64,000 nt of DNA from CAVXGU01 sp963761615. GTDB taxonomy: Bacteria; Acidobacteriota; Vicinamibacteria; Vicinamibacterales; CAVVIG01. Each line of letters starts with the position of its first letter. Positions within the stretch are counted from its first letter, which is position 1. The stretch is from positions 2,976,001-3,040,000 of the forward strand of contig CAVXGU010000003.1 of assembly GCA_963761615.1 (NCBI GenBank), in the 5' to 3' direction. A program made the position numbers and the translations under genes. Positions 1-8,949 of the stretch are shown here, piece after piece. A model generated the notes under the pieces. It was not told the origin of the DNA, searched no databases, and worked only from the letters and a program-made list of their open reading frames with translations.

Positions 1-1
1 T

Positions 2-901
2 CACTTCGGCGACGCCCGACAGCACGCCGGACTGGCGGCCTCGAACGACGTCGTCCTCCAGCTGGATGCCAGCGACGAAATACTGGCGCTCGACCTCGAC
101 GAGATCGACCGGTCCCTGGCGTCGGGCACGGTCGGCGCCTTCGCCTACGACCTGCTGACCGCCAACGTCCGACTGCGCGTCTCGCGCTTCTACGACCGCA
201 CCCGGTACCGGTGGTCCGGCCGCGCGCACGAAGTCCTCGGCGCCACGGGCGGCACCGCACCGCCGTTGATTCAGTACGGACCGGCCCGGCTGCTGATCCG
301 CCATCACAAGGATCCCGCCAAGGAGCGGAACTACCTCGCGGGGCTGGCGCTGCAGGCGATCGAGCGCCCGCACGAACCGCGGTGGTGGCACTACCTGGGA
401 CGCGAGCTCTTCTACCACCGCCGGTACCGGTCGGCGATCGCGGCCCTCGAGCGGCACGCCGCGATGGAGTCGGCGTGGGCGGCCGAGCGCTCGCAGAGCC
501 TGTGCTTCACCGCCGAGTGCTTCGAGGCGCTCGGCGACGCGGACTCCGCCCGCGAGGCCTGCCGCCGTGCGATCGGGCTCGACTCGACGCGCCGCGAACC
601 GTTGCTCCGCCTGGCGGCGCTGCACAGCAGCCTCGGAGAGTTCGAGGCGGCCGTCGGGTGCGCGACCCGGGCGCTGGCGGTGCCCCGAACGAGCGCCTAC
701 CCGGAAGTCGACGCCAACTACTCGTGGATCCCCCACTCGGTGCTCTACTGGAGCCTGTTCTGGCTGGGCCGCCGCCGGCAGGCGCACGCGCACTGGGAGA
801 TCTGCCGCGCGCTGGAACCCGCGGACGCCGTGATTGGCGGCCACGAGCGGCTCTTTCGGCAGGCCCCTCGGCGCCGCGGCAACGACCCGAACCTCCGGTA
901 A
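2..901 (+). CDS. Family 2 glycosyltransferase with TPR-like C-terminus (5' end missing)
   Basis: The frame is open from the window edge, so the N-terminus lies outside; about 299 residues are visible. The first part holds the end of a GT-A fold: an ARQHAGL helix, then LQLDASDE, which matches the acidic LDADE metal/nucleotide-sugar region of family 2 transferases, and later RYRWSGRAHE, like the R-x-x-W-x-G-x-x-HE segment of TPR-linked glycosyltransferases. From about residue 110 helical repeats follow (for example the WHYLGRELFYHRRYRSAI stretch), typical of TPRs that bind partners or acceptor. Family knowledge suggests transfer of a sugar onto a cell-surface glycan or protein; the substrate cannot be read. 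The gene ends with TAA and a small unrelated gene follows. Confidence 0.75.
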   Translation, partial: HFGDARQHAGLAASNDVVLQLDASDEILALDLDEIDRSLASGTVGAFAYDLLTANVRLRVSRFYDRTRYRWSGRAHEVLGATGGTAPPLIQYGPARLLIRHHKDPAKERNYLAGLALQAIERPHEPRWWHYLGRELFYHRRYRSAIAALERHAAMESAWAAERSQSLCFTAECFEALGDADSAREACRRAIGLDSTRREPLLRLAALHSSLGEFEAAVGCATRALAVPRTSAYPEVDANYSWIPHSVLYWSLFWLGRRRQAHAHWEICRALEPADAVIGGHERLFRQAPRRRGNDPNLR

Positions 902-972
902 CATTCCCTGACGGTTCGACCGGCACGCGGACGAGGACACTCGCCGCCAGCGCGCGATCGGGAAGATCTCAC

Positions 973-1206
973 ATGAGCCACCCAGACATCCAGGCCAAAG
1001 CCATCATCGCCGCCGCCCTCATCCAGAGCCGCGCCATCGACGCGGGGCCGCTGGCCTCCATGAACAAGGACATCAGCAGTCACAAGCTCGCCCACTTGCG
1101 GGAGCTCACGGACCGCATCTACCATGCGCTCGCCGGCGAGCCGCCGGCCGCAGACGAGCCGTCGGGCGGGGACCCGCGCGACGCGGACGCGCCGTCTCGG
1201 ACGTAG
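973..1206 (+). CDS. Small hypothetical protein (77 aa)
   Basis: Starts at an ATG preceded by GGAAGA 7 bases upstream and stops at TAG. The N-terminal 50 residues look helical (AKAIIAAALIQSRAIDAG, then a KLAHLRELTDRIYHAL helix), while the last 25 are Pro/Asp/Ala-rich and probably disordered. No signal peptide or membrane segment is seen. I do not recognise the family. It lies between the glycosyltransferase and the methyltransferase on the same strand, with gaps of 71 and 52 bases, and may be co-transcribed with them. The defined ribosome site and amphipathic helices favour a real gene over a chance frame. Confidence 0.5.
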   Translation: MSHPDIQAKAIIAAALIQSRAIDAGPLASMNKDISSHKLAHLRELTDRIYHALAGEPPAADEPSGGDPRDADAPSRT

Positions 1207-1258
1207 TGCCCCGCGTCCATCTGCCGGCGCCGAACCCGAGCCCCTGAAGGATTCGCAA

Positions 1259-2005
1259 GTGGCCACCTTCGAAGACCATTTCTCCCGGCAGGCGCGCGAG
1301 TATGCGCGGTATCGTCCGGGGTATCCGCCGGAGCTCTTCGCCTGGCTGGCCTCGATCGCGCCGTCGCGCCGGCTCGCCTGGGACTGCGGTACCGGCAGCG
1401 GACAGGCCGCGCTCGCGCTCGCTCCCCACTTCGACCGCGTCGTCGCGACCGACGCGAGTGCGGATCAGATCGCCCAGGCGCCGGCCCACGAGGGCGTCGA
1501 GTATCGCGTCGAGCGGGCCGAGGACGCCGGTCTGGATCCCCGGAGCGTGGACCTGGTGACCGTGGCCGTGGCGGTTCACTGGTTCGACTTCGACGTGTTC
1601 TACGGCGCCGTCCGCCGCGTCGCGCGGCCGGGCGGCATCCTCGCGGTCTGGACCTACCATCTGCTCCAGGCCGGTCCGGACCTCGACGAGATCTTCGCCC
1701 GCTACCAGAGTGAGATCCTCGACGGATTCTGGCCGGAACGCATTCGCTACGTGATGGAGCGTTACGAGACGCTGCCGTTTCCGTTCGCCGAGGTCGAAGC
1801 GCCGACGTTCGCGATGCAGACTCGGTGGACGCTCGATCAGGTGACGGGCTTCTTCGAGAGCTGGTCGGCCACCCAGCGGTACGCGCGCGAGCGCGGCGTG
1901 CATCCCGTGAGCCTCATCTGGAAGGACCTCTCCAAGGCGTGGGGCGACCCGGACACCCGCCGCGTCATCAACTGGCCGCTGCACCTGCGGGTGGGTCGGG
2001 TTTAG
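1259..2005 (+). CDS. Class I SAM-dependent methyltransferase
   Basis: I chose the GTG at 1259 because GAAGGA sits 7 bases before it and the protein then begins VATFEDHFSRQAREYARYRPGYP, the usual opening of the UbiE/Methyltransf_11 type. The 248-residue product carries motif I WDCGTGSGQAALAL (SAM glycine loop), an acidic TDAS strand end, and VTVAVAVHWFD followed by ARPGGILAVW, the catalytic-side strand and motif III. The C-terminal half holds the helical cap that forms the substrate pocket (WTLDQVTGFFESWSATQRY). Proteins of this kind are commonly annotated as trans-aconitate or generic methyltransferases; the acceptor is unknown. It is convergent with the YHYH-domain gene. Confidence 0.8.
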   Translation: MATFEDHFSRQAREYARYRPGYPPELFAWLASIAPSRRLAWDCGTGSGQAALALAPHFDRVVATDASADQIAQAPAHEGVEYRVERAEDAGLDPRSVDLVTVAVAVHWFDFDVFYGAVRRVARPGGILAVWTYHLLQAGPDLDEIFARYQSEILDGFWPERIRYVMERYETLPFPFAEVEAPTFAMQTRWTLDQVTGFFESWSATQRYARERGVHPVSLIWKDLSKAWGDPDTRRVINWPLHLRVGRV

Positions 2006-2027
2006 AGAGAGCCCGGGACCTCGAGGA

Positions 2028-2044
2028 CCCGAGATCGACTCGGG
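2028..2044. terminator. Possible bidirectional hairpin between convergent genes
   Basis: CCCGAG and CTCGGG form a perfect 6-bp stem around a 5-base loop (ATCGA) in the 43-base gap between the methyltransferase and the convergent YHYH gene. There is no U tract on either side, so a role in termination is only suggested by position. Confidence 0.35.
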
Positions 2045-2048
2045 ACGA

Positions 2049-3011
2049 TCAGAATGGTCCGGGGCCGCCCGCCCCCCCGCGCCCGCGCCGGCCGCGGCCG
2101 CCCTGCCCCCGCTCGGTCTGCACGGGCGTGCCCTCGAAGCACCCGATCGTGTACGGGTACTCGCGCGTCAGGACGTAGTGGTACAGGCTGACGCGCTTGC
2201 CGTCCCAGTCGATCGTGCTGACGCGCCCGTGGCAGGCATCCAGATCGGCGTCGGTCAGCTCGCGGCCGGTCGCGTCGTACATGCTGAAGATGCCGAAGCC
2301 GTCGATCGCGTAGCCGATCAGCGTCTCGTTCGCGGTCTCGTCCGGCAGGCAGGGGCTCGGCCCGTGGTAGTGATACTCACCCGCCTGCTGTGGATGGCCG
2401 CTGCACAGGTCCTGGACCTCGTGCGCCACCGCATCCCGGCCGGCATCGTCGAGCGCATTGAAGATCGCGACCCCGTTCAGCGCGACACCCACCATCCCCA
2501 TCGGCACGCACGAGGGCGATGCGGCCTTCTCGGGGTCCCGCGGCAACTGCAGCATCACGTCGTGGGCCGCGATCGTGTTGGGGTTGCGATCGATCTGGAA
2601 CGCGGGATCGCTGCGGGCCACGGGGAAGGTCCCCGTCGGCGTCTGCACCGGCAGGCCGTTGCCGCGCACGAACCGCGCGACGAGGCGGCCCTCGTCGACC
2701 GCCGTGATCGAGAACTCGGCGTCGGGCCACGTCAGGCGGCCCTGCACGGTCGTCTTCTCCGTGAGATCCCACGTGGTCCCGTGGATCCACGGGCCCGCAT
2801 GTGAGGCGCCCCCGCCGCGAAAGCTGCTCGTGCACGACATGACGTATCCGACCCTGGGCGTCGCGCTGACGCGCCCGTCGCCGAGTGGAAGGTGGTGCAC
2901 GTCGAGAACATCGACGTGGCCGGCGCCCTGCACGACCGCCAGCGGTACGACGGCCACGGCCCCCGCGACTGCTGCGGCTCGCATCAGCTGCTTGATCATC
3001 AGTGTCATCAT
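2049..3011 (-). CDS. Secreted YHYH-domain protein
   Basis: A 320-residue protein with an N-terminal signal peptide (AAAVAGAVAVVPLAVVQGAG). The core carries the name-giving GEYHYHGPSPCL motif near residue 210, followed by LIGYAIDGFGIF and the DACHGRV and YTIGCFEG segments, the conserved blocks of the YHYH family (PF14240). The last 25 residues are Gly/Arg-rich. The biochemical role of the family is not settled; histidine/cysteine content suggests metal binding, which is inference. The start could also be the Met five codons further in, which has similar context. It is divergent from the truncated LOG gene, with 245 bases between them in which I see no gene. Confidence 0.75.
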   Translation of the reverse strand: MMTLMIKQLMRAAAVAGAVAVVPLAVVQGAGHVDVLDVHHLPLGDGRVSATPRVGYVMSCTSSFRGGGASHAGPWIHGTTWDLTEKTTVQGRLTWPDAEFSITAVDEGRLVARFVRGNGLPVQTPTGTFPVARSDPAFQIDRNPNTIAAHDVMLQLPRDPEKAASPSCVPMGMVGVALNGVAIFNALDDAGRDAVAHEVQDLCSGHPQQAGEYHYHGPSPCLPDETANETLIGYAIDGFGIFSMYDATGRELTDADLDACHGRVSTIDWDGKRVSLYHYVLTREYPYTIGCFEGTPVQTERGQGGRGRRGRGGAGGPGPF

Positions 3012-3256
3012 CGCTCACGCGGCCACCGCTTCGCCATCAACGCGAACGCGCGCTTCGGGACCATCCGCCCGGAGCGGCCTGATCGTTCGCGCAGGCAGGT
3101 GCGGCCGTTCGCGTCGAGCCCGGGGATCCCCATCGCTCCGGCAGAGTCTCGCACTCAAGCCCAACGGCGTCTGCGAGTTGCGGCCAGGACGAGAGGATCG
3201 GGGCGCTCGCACATGCTCGCGCCCGCCGGCGGCCGGTACTGCGATAGGCTGACCCG

Positions 3257-3604
3257 GTGACAGGCGGGCGGCTGGTGCGTCGCACGGTCGGCGTCATGGG
3301 ATCGGGGACCGACGAGCACGACGCGCTCGCGGCCCCGCTCGGCCGGTTGCTCGCCGCGCTCGATGTCAACCTGCTGACCGGCGGCGGCCGCGGCGTCATG
3401 CTGTCGATCAGCCGCGCGTTCGCCGGGTGTCCGGCGCCGCGCGGGATCGTCATCGGCGTTCTGCCGTGCGAGAGTCTGGGAGATCGGGCCGCGCCGAAGG
3501 CCGGCTACCCGAACGCATTCGTCGAGAAGGGGCTCAGGCCTGGCGCGCGGCGGCGATCGCCTGGTCGAGGATCGCGATCGCGGTGTCGACCTGCGCGCGG
3601 CTGA
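3257..3604 (+). pseudogene. C-terminally truncated LOG / TIGR00725-like Rossmann protein
   Basis: Starts at GTG. Residues 10-90 (TVGVMGSGTDEHDALAAPLG, LLTGGGRGVMLSISRAF, IVIGVLP, then GYPNAFVE) match the N-terminal half of the LOG / 'putative lysine decarboxylase' nucleotide-binding family. Homology stops at about residue 93, and the rest (RPGARRRSPGRG...) is only the antisense of the neighbouring aminotransferase. The breakpoint coincides within a few bases with the stop codon of that convergent gene at 3534. The second half of the domain, with the PGGxGTxxE catalytic/phosphate motif, is absent. I infer a remnant left by a rearrangement; it is unlikely to be active. Confidence 0.55.
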
Positions 3605-4895
3605 TGACGAGCGGCGGGCTCAGACGGAGCGTGCTCTCGCCGCAGCCGAGCACCAGCACACCCCGCCTGAACGCCTCCTGCACGACACGGTTGCGCATCG
3701 CTGGATCGGCCTCGCGGGTCTTGCGGTCCTTCACGAACTCGACGCCCACCATCAGGCCGATGCCGCGGACGTCGCCGATCGCCTCGTGGCGGGCCGCGAG
3801 GTCGCCGAGCCGTTGCGTCAGATACGCGCCGACGGACGCGGCGTTCGCCATGAGGCCGCCCTGGAGCAAATCCATCGTGGCCAGCGCGGCCGCGCAGGCC
3901 ACGGGATTGCCGCCGAAGGTCGACGCGTGCGCGCCGCGGCCCCACGTCATGATCTCCGCGCGCGTGACGAGCGCGCCGAGCGGCAGGCCGGAGGCGACGC
4001 CCTTGGCCACGGTGATCATGTCGGGCTCGACGCCGAAGTGCTCGATCGCGAACATCTTCCCCGTGCGGCCCATGCCGGACTGCACCTCGTCGCAGACCAG
4101 CAGGATCCCGTGCTCGTCGCACAGCCGCCTGAGCCCCCGCAGGAACGACACCGGCGGGACGATGTAGCCGCCTTCGCCCTGAATGGGCTCCACGAAGACG
4201 GCGGCCACCTCGGTCGGCGACACGAGCTTCTTGAAGATGACGTCTTCGAGCTCGTGGAGCCCGCGATCGCAGCAGCCGGTCTCTGCCGAGGCGGTCTCCC
4301 GGTAGGCGCACCGGTAGCAGTTCGGGTAGTCGATGTGGGTCACTTCGGGAATGAGCGGCGCGAACAGCTGCCGCTGCGCGTACTTGCTCGCCGTCAGCGA
4401 CAGCGCACCGAGCGTTCGCCCGTGGAACGCCCCGTAGCACGCGATGACGTGCTGGCGCCCCGAGTGGTGCCGCGCGAGCTTGAACGCCGCCTCGACGCTC
4501 TCGGCCCCGGAGTTGGTGAAGAGCACGCGGGAGGGCCCCTGCCACGGCGCGACCGCGGCGAGCCGCTCGGCTGTCGCGACCTCGGGCTCGTAGTAGAAGT
4601 CCGTGCCGGACATGTGCAGGAAGCGGTCGACCTGCGCCCTGATGGCCGCCGTGACGTGCGGATGGCAGTGCCCCGTCGAGCACACCGCGATGCCCGCATT
4701 GAGATCGAGGAAGCGGTTGCCGTCGGGATCCTCGGCGACCAGCCCGATCGCCCGGTCCATGACGAACGGATAGTCGCGCGTGTACGACGGGCTGAGCACG
4801 AGGCCGTCGCGCTCGACGATCGCGGCGGCCTTCGGCCCCGGCAGCGACGTCACCAGGTGGGGCGCCTCGGGTTGTTCAGGAATGAGAGACGTCAA
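3534..4895 (-). CDS. Class III PLP aminotransferase (GABA / omega-amino acid type)
   Basis: 453 residues, full length for the family. PLP-site blocks are in order: NSGAESVEAAFKLAR (128-142), AFHGRTLGALSLT (156-168), VCDEVQSGMGRTG with the PLP-pyridine Asp269, and TVAKGVASGLPLG with the Schiff-base Lys298. A Cys-rich insert (YPNCYRCAY ... GCCDRG, about 190-211) is seen in a subgroup annotated as 4-aminobutyrate or acetylornithine family aminotransferases. It should move the terminal amino group of an omega-amino acid to 2-oxoglutarate, giving a semialdehyde. The overlapping upstream aldehyde dehydrogenase (20-base overlap) would oxidise that semialdehyde, so the pair probably degrades GABA, 5-aminovalerate or lysine-type substrates. 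Exact substrate unknown. Confidence 0.85.
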   Translation of the reverse strand: MTSLIPEQPEAPHLVTSLPGPKAAAIVERDGLVLSPSYTRDYPFVMDRAIGLVAEDPDGNRFLDLNAGIAVCSTGHCHPHVTAAIRAQVDRFLHMSGTDFYYEPEVATAERLAAVAPWQGPSRVLFTNSGAESVEAAFKLARHHSGRQHVIACYGAFHGRTLGALSLTASKYAQRQLFAPLIPEVTHIDYPNCYRCAYRETASAETGCCDRGLHELEDVIFKKLVSPTEVAAVFVEPIQGEGGYIVPPVSFLRGLRRLCDEHGILLVCDEVQSGMGRTGKMFAIEHFGVEPDMITVAKGVASGLPLGALVTRAEIMTWGRGAHASTFGGNPVACAAALATMDLLQGGLMANAASVGAYLTQRLGDLAARHEAIGDVRGIGLMVGVEFVKDRKTREADPAMRNRVVQEAFRRGVLVLGCGESTLRLSPPLVISRAQVDTAIAILDQAIAAARQA

Positions 4896-6369
4896 TCTGC
4901 GCCCTCTGCAGCCGTCCGCTGTAGTCGATGAAGACCGACTTCCACTCGGTGAAGATGTCGAGTCCCGTCCGCCCGGCCTCCCGATGGCCGTTGCCCGTCT
5001 GCTTCACGCCGCCGAAGGGCAACTGCACTTCGGCGCCGATGGTCGGCCCGTTCACGTAGACGATGCCGGCTTCGATCTCGCGGCTGGCACGGACGGCGGC
5101 GTTCACGTCGCGCGTGTAGATGGACGAGGAGAGGCCGTAGGACGACCGATTGACCAGCCCGATCGCCTCGTCCAGCGAGTCGACGGCGGCCACCGACAGC
5201 ACCGGTCCGAAGATCTCCTCCCGGAAGATCCGCATCTCCGGCGTGACGCCGCCGAAAATCGTCGGCTCGACGAACCAGCCGTGCTCGCGCCCGTCGCTGC
5301 GGGCGTCGCGGCCGCCGGTCAGGAGGGCGGCGCCCTCCTCCAGGCCGATCGCGATGTAGCCCATCACGCGCTCGAACTGCTGACGGTTGACGAGCGGGCA
5401 GAGCTCGGTCCGTGGATCGGTCCCGGGTCCGATGCGCAAGCGGACCGCGCGATCGCAGAGCCGCTGGACGAACTCGTCGTGCACCGATCGCTCGACGAGG
5501 AGCCGGCTCGTCGCCGTGCAGCGCTGGCCGGCCGTCCCGAAGGCGCCCCACAGCACGCCGTCCAGGGCCAGGTCCAGATCCGCGTCGGCGAGCACGACCT
5601 GCGCGTTCTTCCCGCCCATCTCGAGGCTCACGTTCGCGTGCCGGAGCGAGCAGCGCGCGCCGATCCGGGCTCCGACCTCGGACGATCCGGTGAACGAGAT
5701 CAGGTCGACGCCGGGATGCTCGACGAGCGCCGCGCCGGCGATCTCGCCCCGGCCGTGCACCAGGTTCGCGACGCCGGGCGGGAGGCCGGCTTCCTCCAGG
5801 CACTTCACGAACTCGGTGGCGCACAGCGGCACGTCCTCGGCGGGCTTCAGCACGAACGTGTTGCCGCAGACGAGCGCGTGGAAGCTCTTCCAGGCCGGAA
5901 TCGCCGTCGGAAAGTTCCACGGCGTGATGAGGCCGCACACGCCGACGGGCTCGCGGAACGTCAGCGCGAGCTTGTCGGGCAGCTCGCACGGCACCGTCTC
6001 GCCGTACAGGCGCCGCCCCTCACCGGCGGCGAGGCGCGCCATGTCGATGGCCTCCTGCACGTCGCCGCGGCCCTCGGCGAGCGGCTTGCCCATCTCGAGG
6101 CTCACGAGGTGCCCGAGGCGATCCTTCTCGCGCGCGAGGATGTCCCCGGCGCGGCGCAGCAGGTCGCCCCGCGCCGGCGGCGGCGTCCGAGTCCACGAGG
6201 CGAGCGCGCTGCGCGCGCGGGCGACAGCGGCGTCCACGGCGGCGGGCGGCGAGTCCGGCGCGGTCGCGACAACTTCGCGCCAGTCGGCCGGGTTGCACGA
6301 CTCGATCGCGGCGGCGCCGTCGGGCCAAACCCATGTGCCGCCGACGTAGTTCATCGCTCGCTCGCCCAT
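4876..6369 (-). CDS. NAD(P)-dependent semialdehyde dehydrogenase (ALDH superfamily)
   Basis: 497 residues with the complete ALDH signature: TPWNFPTAIPAWK (Asn152 in the oxyanion hole), VLKPAE (Lys175, cofactor), FTGSSEVG loop (227-233), general base Glu250 in LEMGGKNAQ, and nucleophile Cys284 in GQRCTA; EEIFGPVLSV follows. Glutamate and Lys positions fit succinate- or aminoadipate-semialdehyde type enzymes. A Met six codons in is an alternative start. It is the first gene of a two-gene operon: its 3' end overlaps the aminotransferase start by 20 bases, giving translational coupling and a transamination-then-oxidation route. It is divergent from the efflux-type adaptor at 6438, so the promoter lies in the short gap between them. 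Confidence 0.87.
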   Translation of the reverse strand: MGERAMNYVGGTWVWPDGAAAIESCNPADWREVVATAPDSPPAAVDAAVARARSALASWTRTPPPARGDLLRRAGDILAREKDRLGHLVSLEMGKPLAEGRGDVQEAIDMARLAAGEGRRLYGETVPCELPDKLALTFREPVGVCGLITPWNFPTAIPAWKSFHALVCGNTFVLKPAEDVPLCATEFVKCLEEAGLPPGVANLVHGRGEIAGAALVEHPGVDLISFTGSSEVGARIGARCSLRHANVSLEMGGKNAQVVLADADLDLALDGVLWGAFGTAGQRCTATSRLLVERSVHDEFVQRLCDRAVRLRIGPGTDPRTELCPLVNRQQFERVMGYIAIGLEEGAALLTGGRDARSDGREHGWFVEPTIFGGVTPEMRIFREEIFGPVLSVAAVDSLDEAIGLVNRSSYGLSSSIYTRDVNAAVRASREIEAGIVYVNGPTIGAEVQLPFGGVKQTGNGHREAGRTGLDIFTEWKSVFIDYSGRLQRAQIDVSHS

Positions 6370-6437
6370 CGTCCCCCACTCATCTTACGCCGGCCGCCGC
6401 GGACACGCGCCGCGGGCAGTCTGCTACCATCTTCGCG

Positions 6438-7706
6438 ATGCGACGCCGGACGGCCATCGCACTGGGCCTGGGACTCGCGGCGCTGGCGGCCGTCTATCTC
6501 GCGATCCACGCGCGAGGGCCGGCGGCCCTGTCCGTCGACACGGGACCCGTGGCGCGTCAGGCGCGCTTCCGGTCGACGGTCACGGCGTCGGGCGAGATTG
6601 TCGCGACCCGGTACGCGGACATCGGCTCCGACGCCATGGGCCGCATCGTGAGCCTGCCGGTGGCCGAGGGCGATCACGTCACGGCGGGACAGGTGCTCGC
6701 ACGCATCGATGCCGTCCAGGCGACGAGCCAGGCCGGCGCGTCGACGGCGCAGCTGCAGGCCCTCCAGGCCGACGAGGGAGCGGCAGCCGAGCAGGTGCGG
6801 TCGGCCGAGGCGGACGCCGTCGCCGCCGAGGCGCGCGCGAACGACGCGAGACAGCTGTACGACCGGAACCGCCAGCTGCGCGATGCCGGTCTCCTGCCGG
6901 CCTCCGATTTCGCGACCAGCCAGGCGACCGCCGCAGCAGCCGAGGCCGCTGCGGCCTCGGCGAAGGCGGCCGTCGATCGGGCGCGCCAGGCCCTCGCCTC
7001 GGCCTCGCAGCGCGCCGCCCAGGCGCGGGCACAGCAGGCCAGCGCCCAGGATCTGCTCAACAAGACCTCCATCGTGTCGCCCATCGACGGCATCGTGTCG
7101 CAACTCCACGTCCGGCAGGGCGAGATGGTCGTCGTCGGGATCCAGAACCAGCCGGGCACCACGTTGATGACCGTCTCCGACCTGACGGCGGTCAACGCCG
7201 AGGTGAAGGTGGCGGAGGCGGACGTGCTCCACGTCGCCGTCGGCCAGGCCGCAACCGTGACGCTCGAAGCGCTGGCGGGCCGGCAGTTCGGCGGCAAGGT
7301 GATCGAGGTCGGGGCCAGCGCGCTGCCCGTCGCCGGGACGGCGGCCGCCGCGCGCGAGTTCCGCGTCGTCATCCGCCTCGACTCGCCCGATCCCGGCTTC
7401 AAGCCCGGACTGACGTGCGACGCCGAGATCGTCACGAGCGAGCAGGTCGACGCGCTCACCGTCCCGCTCCAGAGCGTCGTGCTGCGGTCCCCGTCGCCCG
7501 GCGCCCCGCAGCGGGCGGGCGTCTTCGTCGTCAAGGACGGCCGAGCGGTCTTCACACCGGTCACGACGGGAGCGATTGGCGGGATCGACATTCAGATCGA
7601 CGGCGTCAGCGAGGGGACCCCGGTCGTCGTCGGCCCCTTCCAGGTCCTGCAGGGGCTGACCGACGGCGCGGCGGTCCGCCCCAGGGCGCAGGGCGCGTCA
7701 GGTTGA
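6438..7706 (+). CDS. Periplasmic adaptor (membrane-fusion) subunit of a MacAB-like transporter
   Basis: 422 residues from ATG 6438. One N-terminal membrane anchor (IALGLGLAALAAVYLAI) is followed by the split biotinyl-lipoyl domain (GRIVSLPVAEGDHVTAGQVLARID and, after the hairpin, SPIDGIVSQLHVRQGE). Between them is a long Ala/Gln-rich coiled-coil hairpin, about residues 95-210, which in this family docks on the outer-membrane channel. A beta-barrel domain and a membrane-proximal domain complete the HlyD/MacA layout. Two FtsX/MacB-type permeases follow at once (gap 4 bases, then a 4-base overlap), so the three act together. No ATPase or TolC-like gene is present nearby. Confidence 0.85.
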   Translation: MRRRTAIALGLGLAALAAVYLAIHARGPAALSVDTGPVARQARFRSTVTASGEIVATRYADIGSDAMGRIVSLPVAEGDHVTAGQVLARIDAVQATSQAGASTAQLQALQADEGAAAEQVRSAEADAVAAEARANDARQLYDRNRQLRDAGLLPASDFATSQATAAAAEAAAASAKAAVDRARQALASASQRAAQARAQQASAQDLLNKTSIVSPIDGIVSQLHVRQGEMVVVGIQNQPGTTLMTVSDLTAVNAEVKVAEADVLHVAVGQAATVTLEALAGRQFGGKVIEVGASALPVAGTAAAAREFRVVIRLDSPDPGFKPGLTCDAEIVTSEQVDALTVPLQSVVLRSPSPGAPQRAGVFVVKDGRAVFTPVTTGAIGGIDIQIDGVSEGTPVVVGPFQVLQGLTDGAAVRPRAQGASG

Positions 7707-7710
7707 CGCG

Positions 7711-8949
7711 ATGGCCGATCGACGCCTCAGGCTCGCCGACGGTCTGACGGAGGCGCTGGCCACGGTGCGGGCCAATCCCCTGCGCTCCTCGCTGGCGGCG
7801 CTGGCGATGGCCGCGGCCGTCGCGACGACTGCGATCGTGGTGACGACCCTCGACGGCCTGGCCGCGCGGGCGCGGGAGACGAGCGCGCGCGCCTTCGGCA
7901 CCGATTCGTTCGTCATCGCGAAGGTGTTCGGCGCGGGCCTCAACCGTCGCGAGCTCGCCGACGAGCTCGCGCGCAACCCGGACCTCGACCGATCCGATCT
8001 CCGCTTTCTCGACCGCTACGCCGGGGGCGACGTGCGCTATTCGGTGGTGTCGCAGCGCTCGGCCGACGTCGTCGCGGGCGGGCGCACGTTCGAGAACGCG
8101 TCGTTGAACGGGACCAACTTCACCCTCGCCGACATCCGCGACGTCGGCCTCGGGGGCGGCCGCTTCTTCTCGCGAGAGGAGGACCAGCGGGCCGCGCAGG
8201 TCGCCGTGATCGGCTGGGAGGTTGCGAACGCGCTCTTTCCCACCCGCGATCCCCTGGGGGCGTCGGTCCGGATCGGCGGACGGGGGTTCACGGTCATCGG
8301 CGTGCAGACGCGCCAGGGCACTGCCGGCGGCGTGTCGCTGGACCGCTACGTCTGGATCCCGGTCCGCGCCTACGAACGGATCTTCGGCGCGCCGGGTTCG
8401 CTGCAGATCTTCGCGCGCGCCAGCCACGGGGACCCGACGACGGCCGAGGATCGGGCGCGCGTCACCATGCGCGCCCGGCATCATCTGGGCCCCGGCGAAG
8501 CCGACGACTTCGACCTCCTGACGCCGGAAGCGGGGCGAAGCTTCGTGGAGACGATCACCGAGCGCATCGGCGCGGCCGGACCACCGATCTCGCTGATGGC
8601 GCTGTTGGCGGCGATCATCGTCGTCGCGAATACCACGCTCGTGTCGGTCACCCAGCGCACGCGGGAGATCGGCGTGCGCCGCGCGCTGGGCGCGACGCGG
8701 GCGCAGGTGATCGTCGAGGTGCTCGCCGAGTCGGGCGTTGTCGCCGCCGGCGGCGGCGCGATCGGTCTGGCCGGTGCGGCGCTCGCGATTGCGGCCGCCT
8801 CCCGGATCGCGGGCCTGCCGCTGTCGCTCGGCGGCGCGACCGCGGCGGGGAGCCTGCTCGCGGCGGCGGCGAGCGGCGTCGCCGCCGGCTGGTATCCGGC
8901 GCGGCGCGCCGCGGGCGCCGACATCGTCGCCGCCCTGAGGGCCGAGTGA
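7711..8949 (+). CDS. MacB-like ABC transporter permease (first of a pair)
   Basis: 412 residues with the MacB_PCD plus FtsX layout: an N-terminal membrane helix (SLAALAMAAAVATTAIVVTT), a large periplasmic domain of about 230 residues, then three C-terminal helices. The cytoplasmic coupling motif TQRTREIGVRRALGATRAQV and the terminal AGWYPARRAAGADIVAALR are classic for this family. It lacks a nucleotide-binding domain, so it needs a separate ATPase. The stop codon overlaps the next permease start by four bases (GTGA), which implies translational coupling and a heterodimeric permease. Substrate unknown; the family moves lipoproteins, peptides or toxic compounds, or acts as a mechanotransmitter. 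Confidence 0.83.
   Translation: MADRRLRLADGLTEALATVRANPLRSSLAALAMAAAVATTAIVVTTLDGLAARARETSARAFGTDSFVIAKVFGAGLNRRELADELARNPDLDRSDLRFLDRYAGGDVRYSVVSQRSADVVAGGRTFENASLNGTNFTLADIRDVGLGGGRFFSREEDQRAAQVAVIGWEVANALFPTRDPLGASVRIGGRGFTVIGVQTRQGTAGGVSLDRYVWIPVRAYERIFGAPGSLQIFARASHGDPTTAEDRARVTMRARHHLGPGEADDFDLLTPEAGRSFVETITERIGAAGPPISLMALLAAIIVVANTTLVSVTQRTREIGVRRALGATRAQVIVEVLAESGVVAAGGGAIGLAGAALAIAAASRIAGLPLSLGGATAAGSLLAAAASGVAAGWYPARRAAGADIVAALRAE

Noticed and set aside
3015..3212. 65-codon minus-strand frame upstream of the YHYH gene
   Set aside because: No ribosome site, Arg/Pro-rich, no homology seen; treated as intergenic.
4780..6651. 623-codon + strand frame opposite the aldehyde dehydrogenase
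   Set aside because: No recognisable domain; the minus strand carries the complete ALDH signature.
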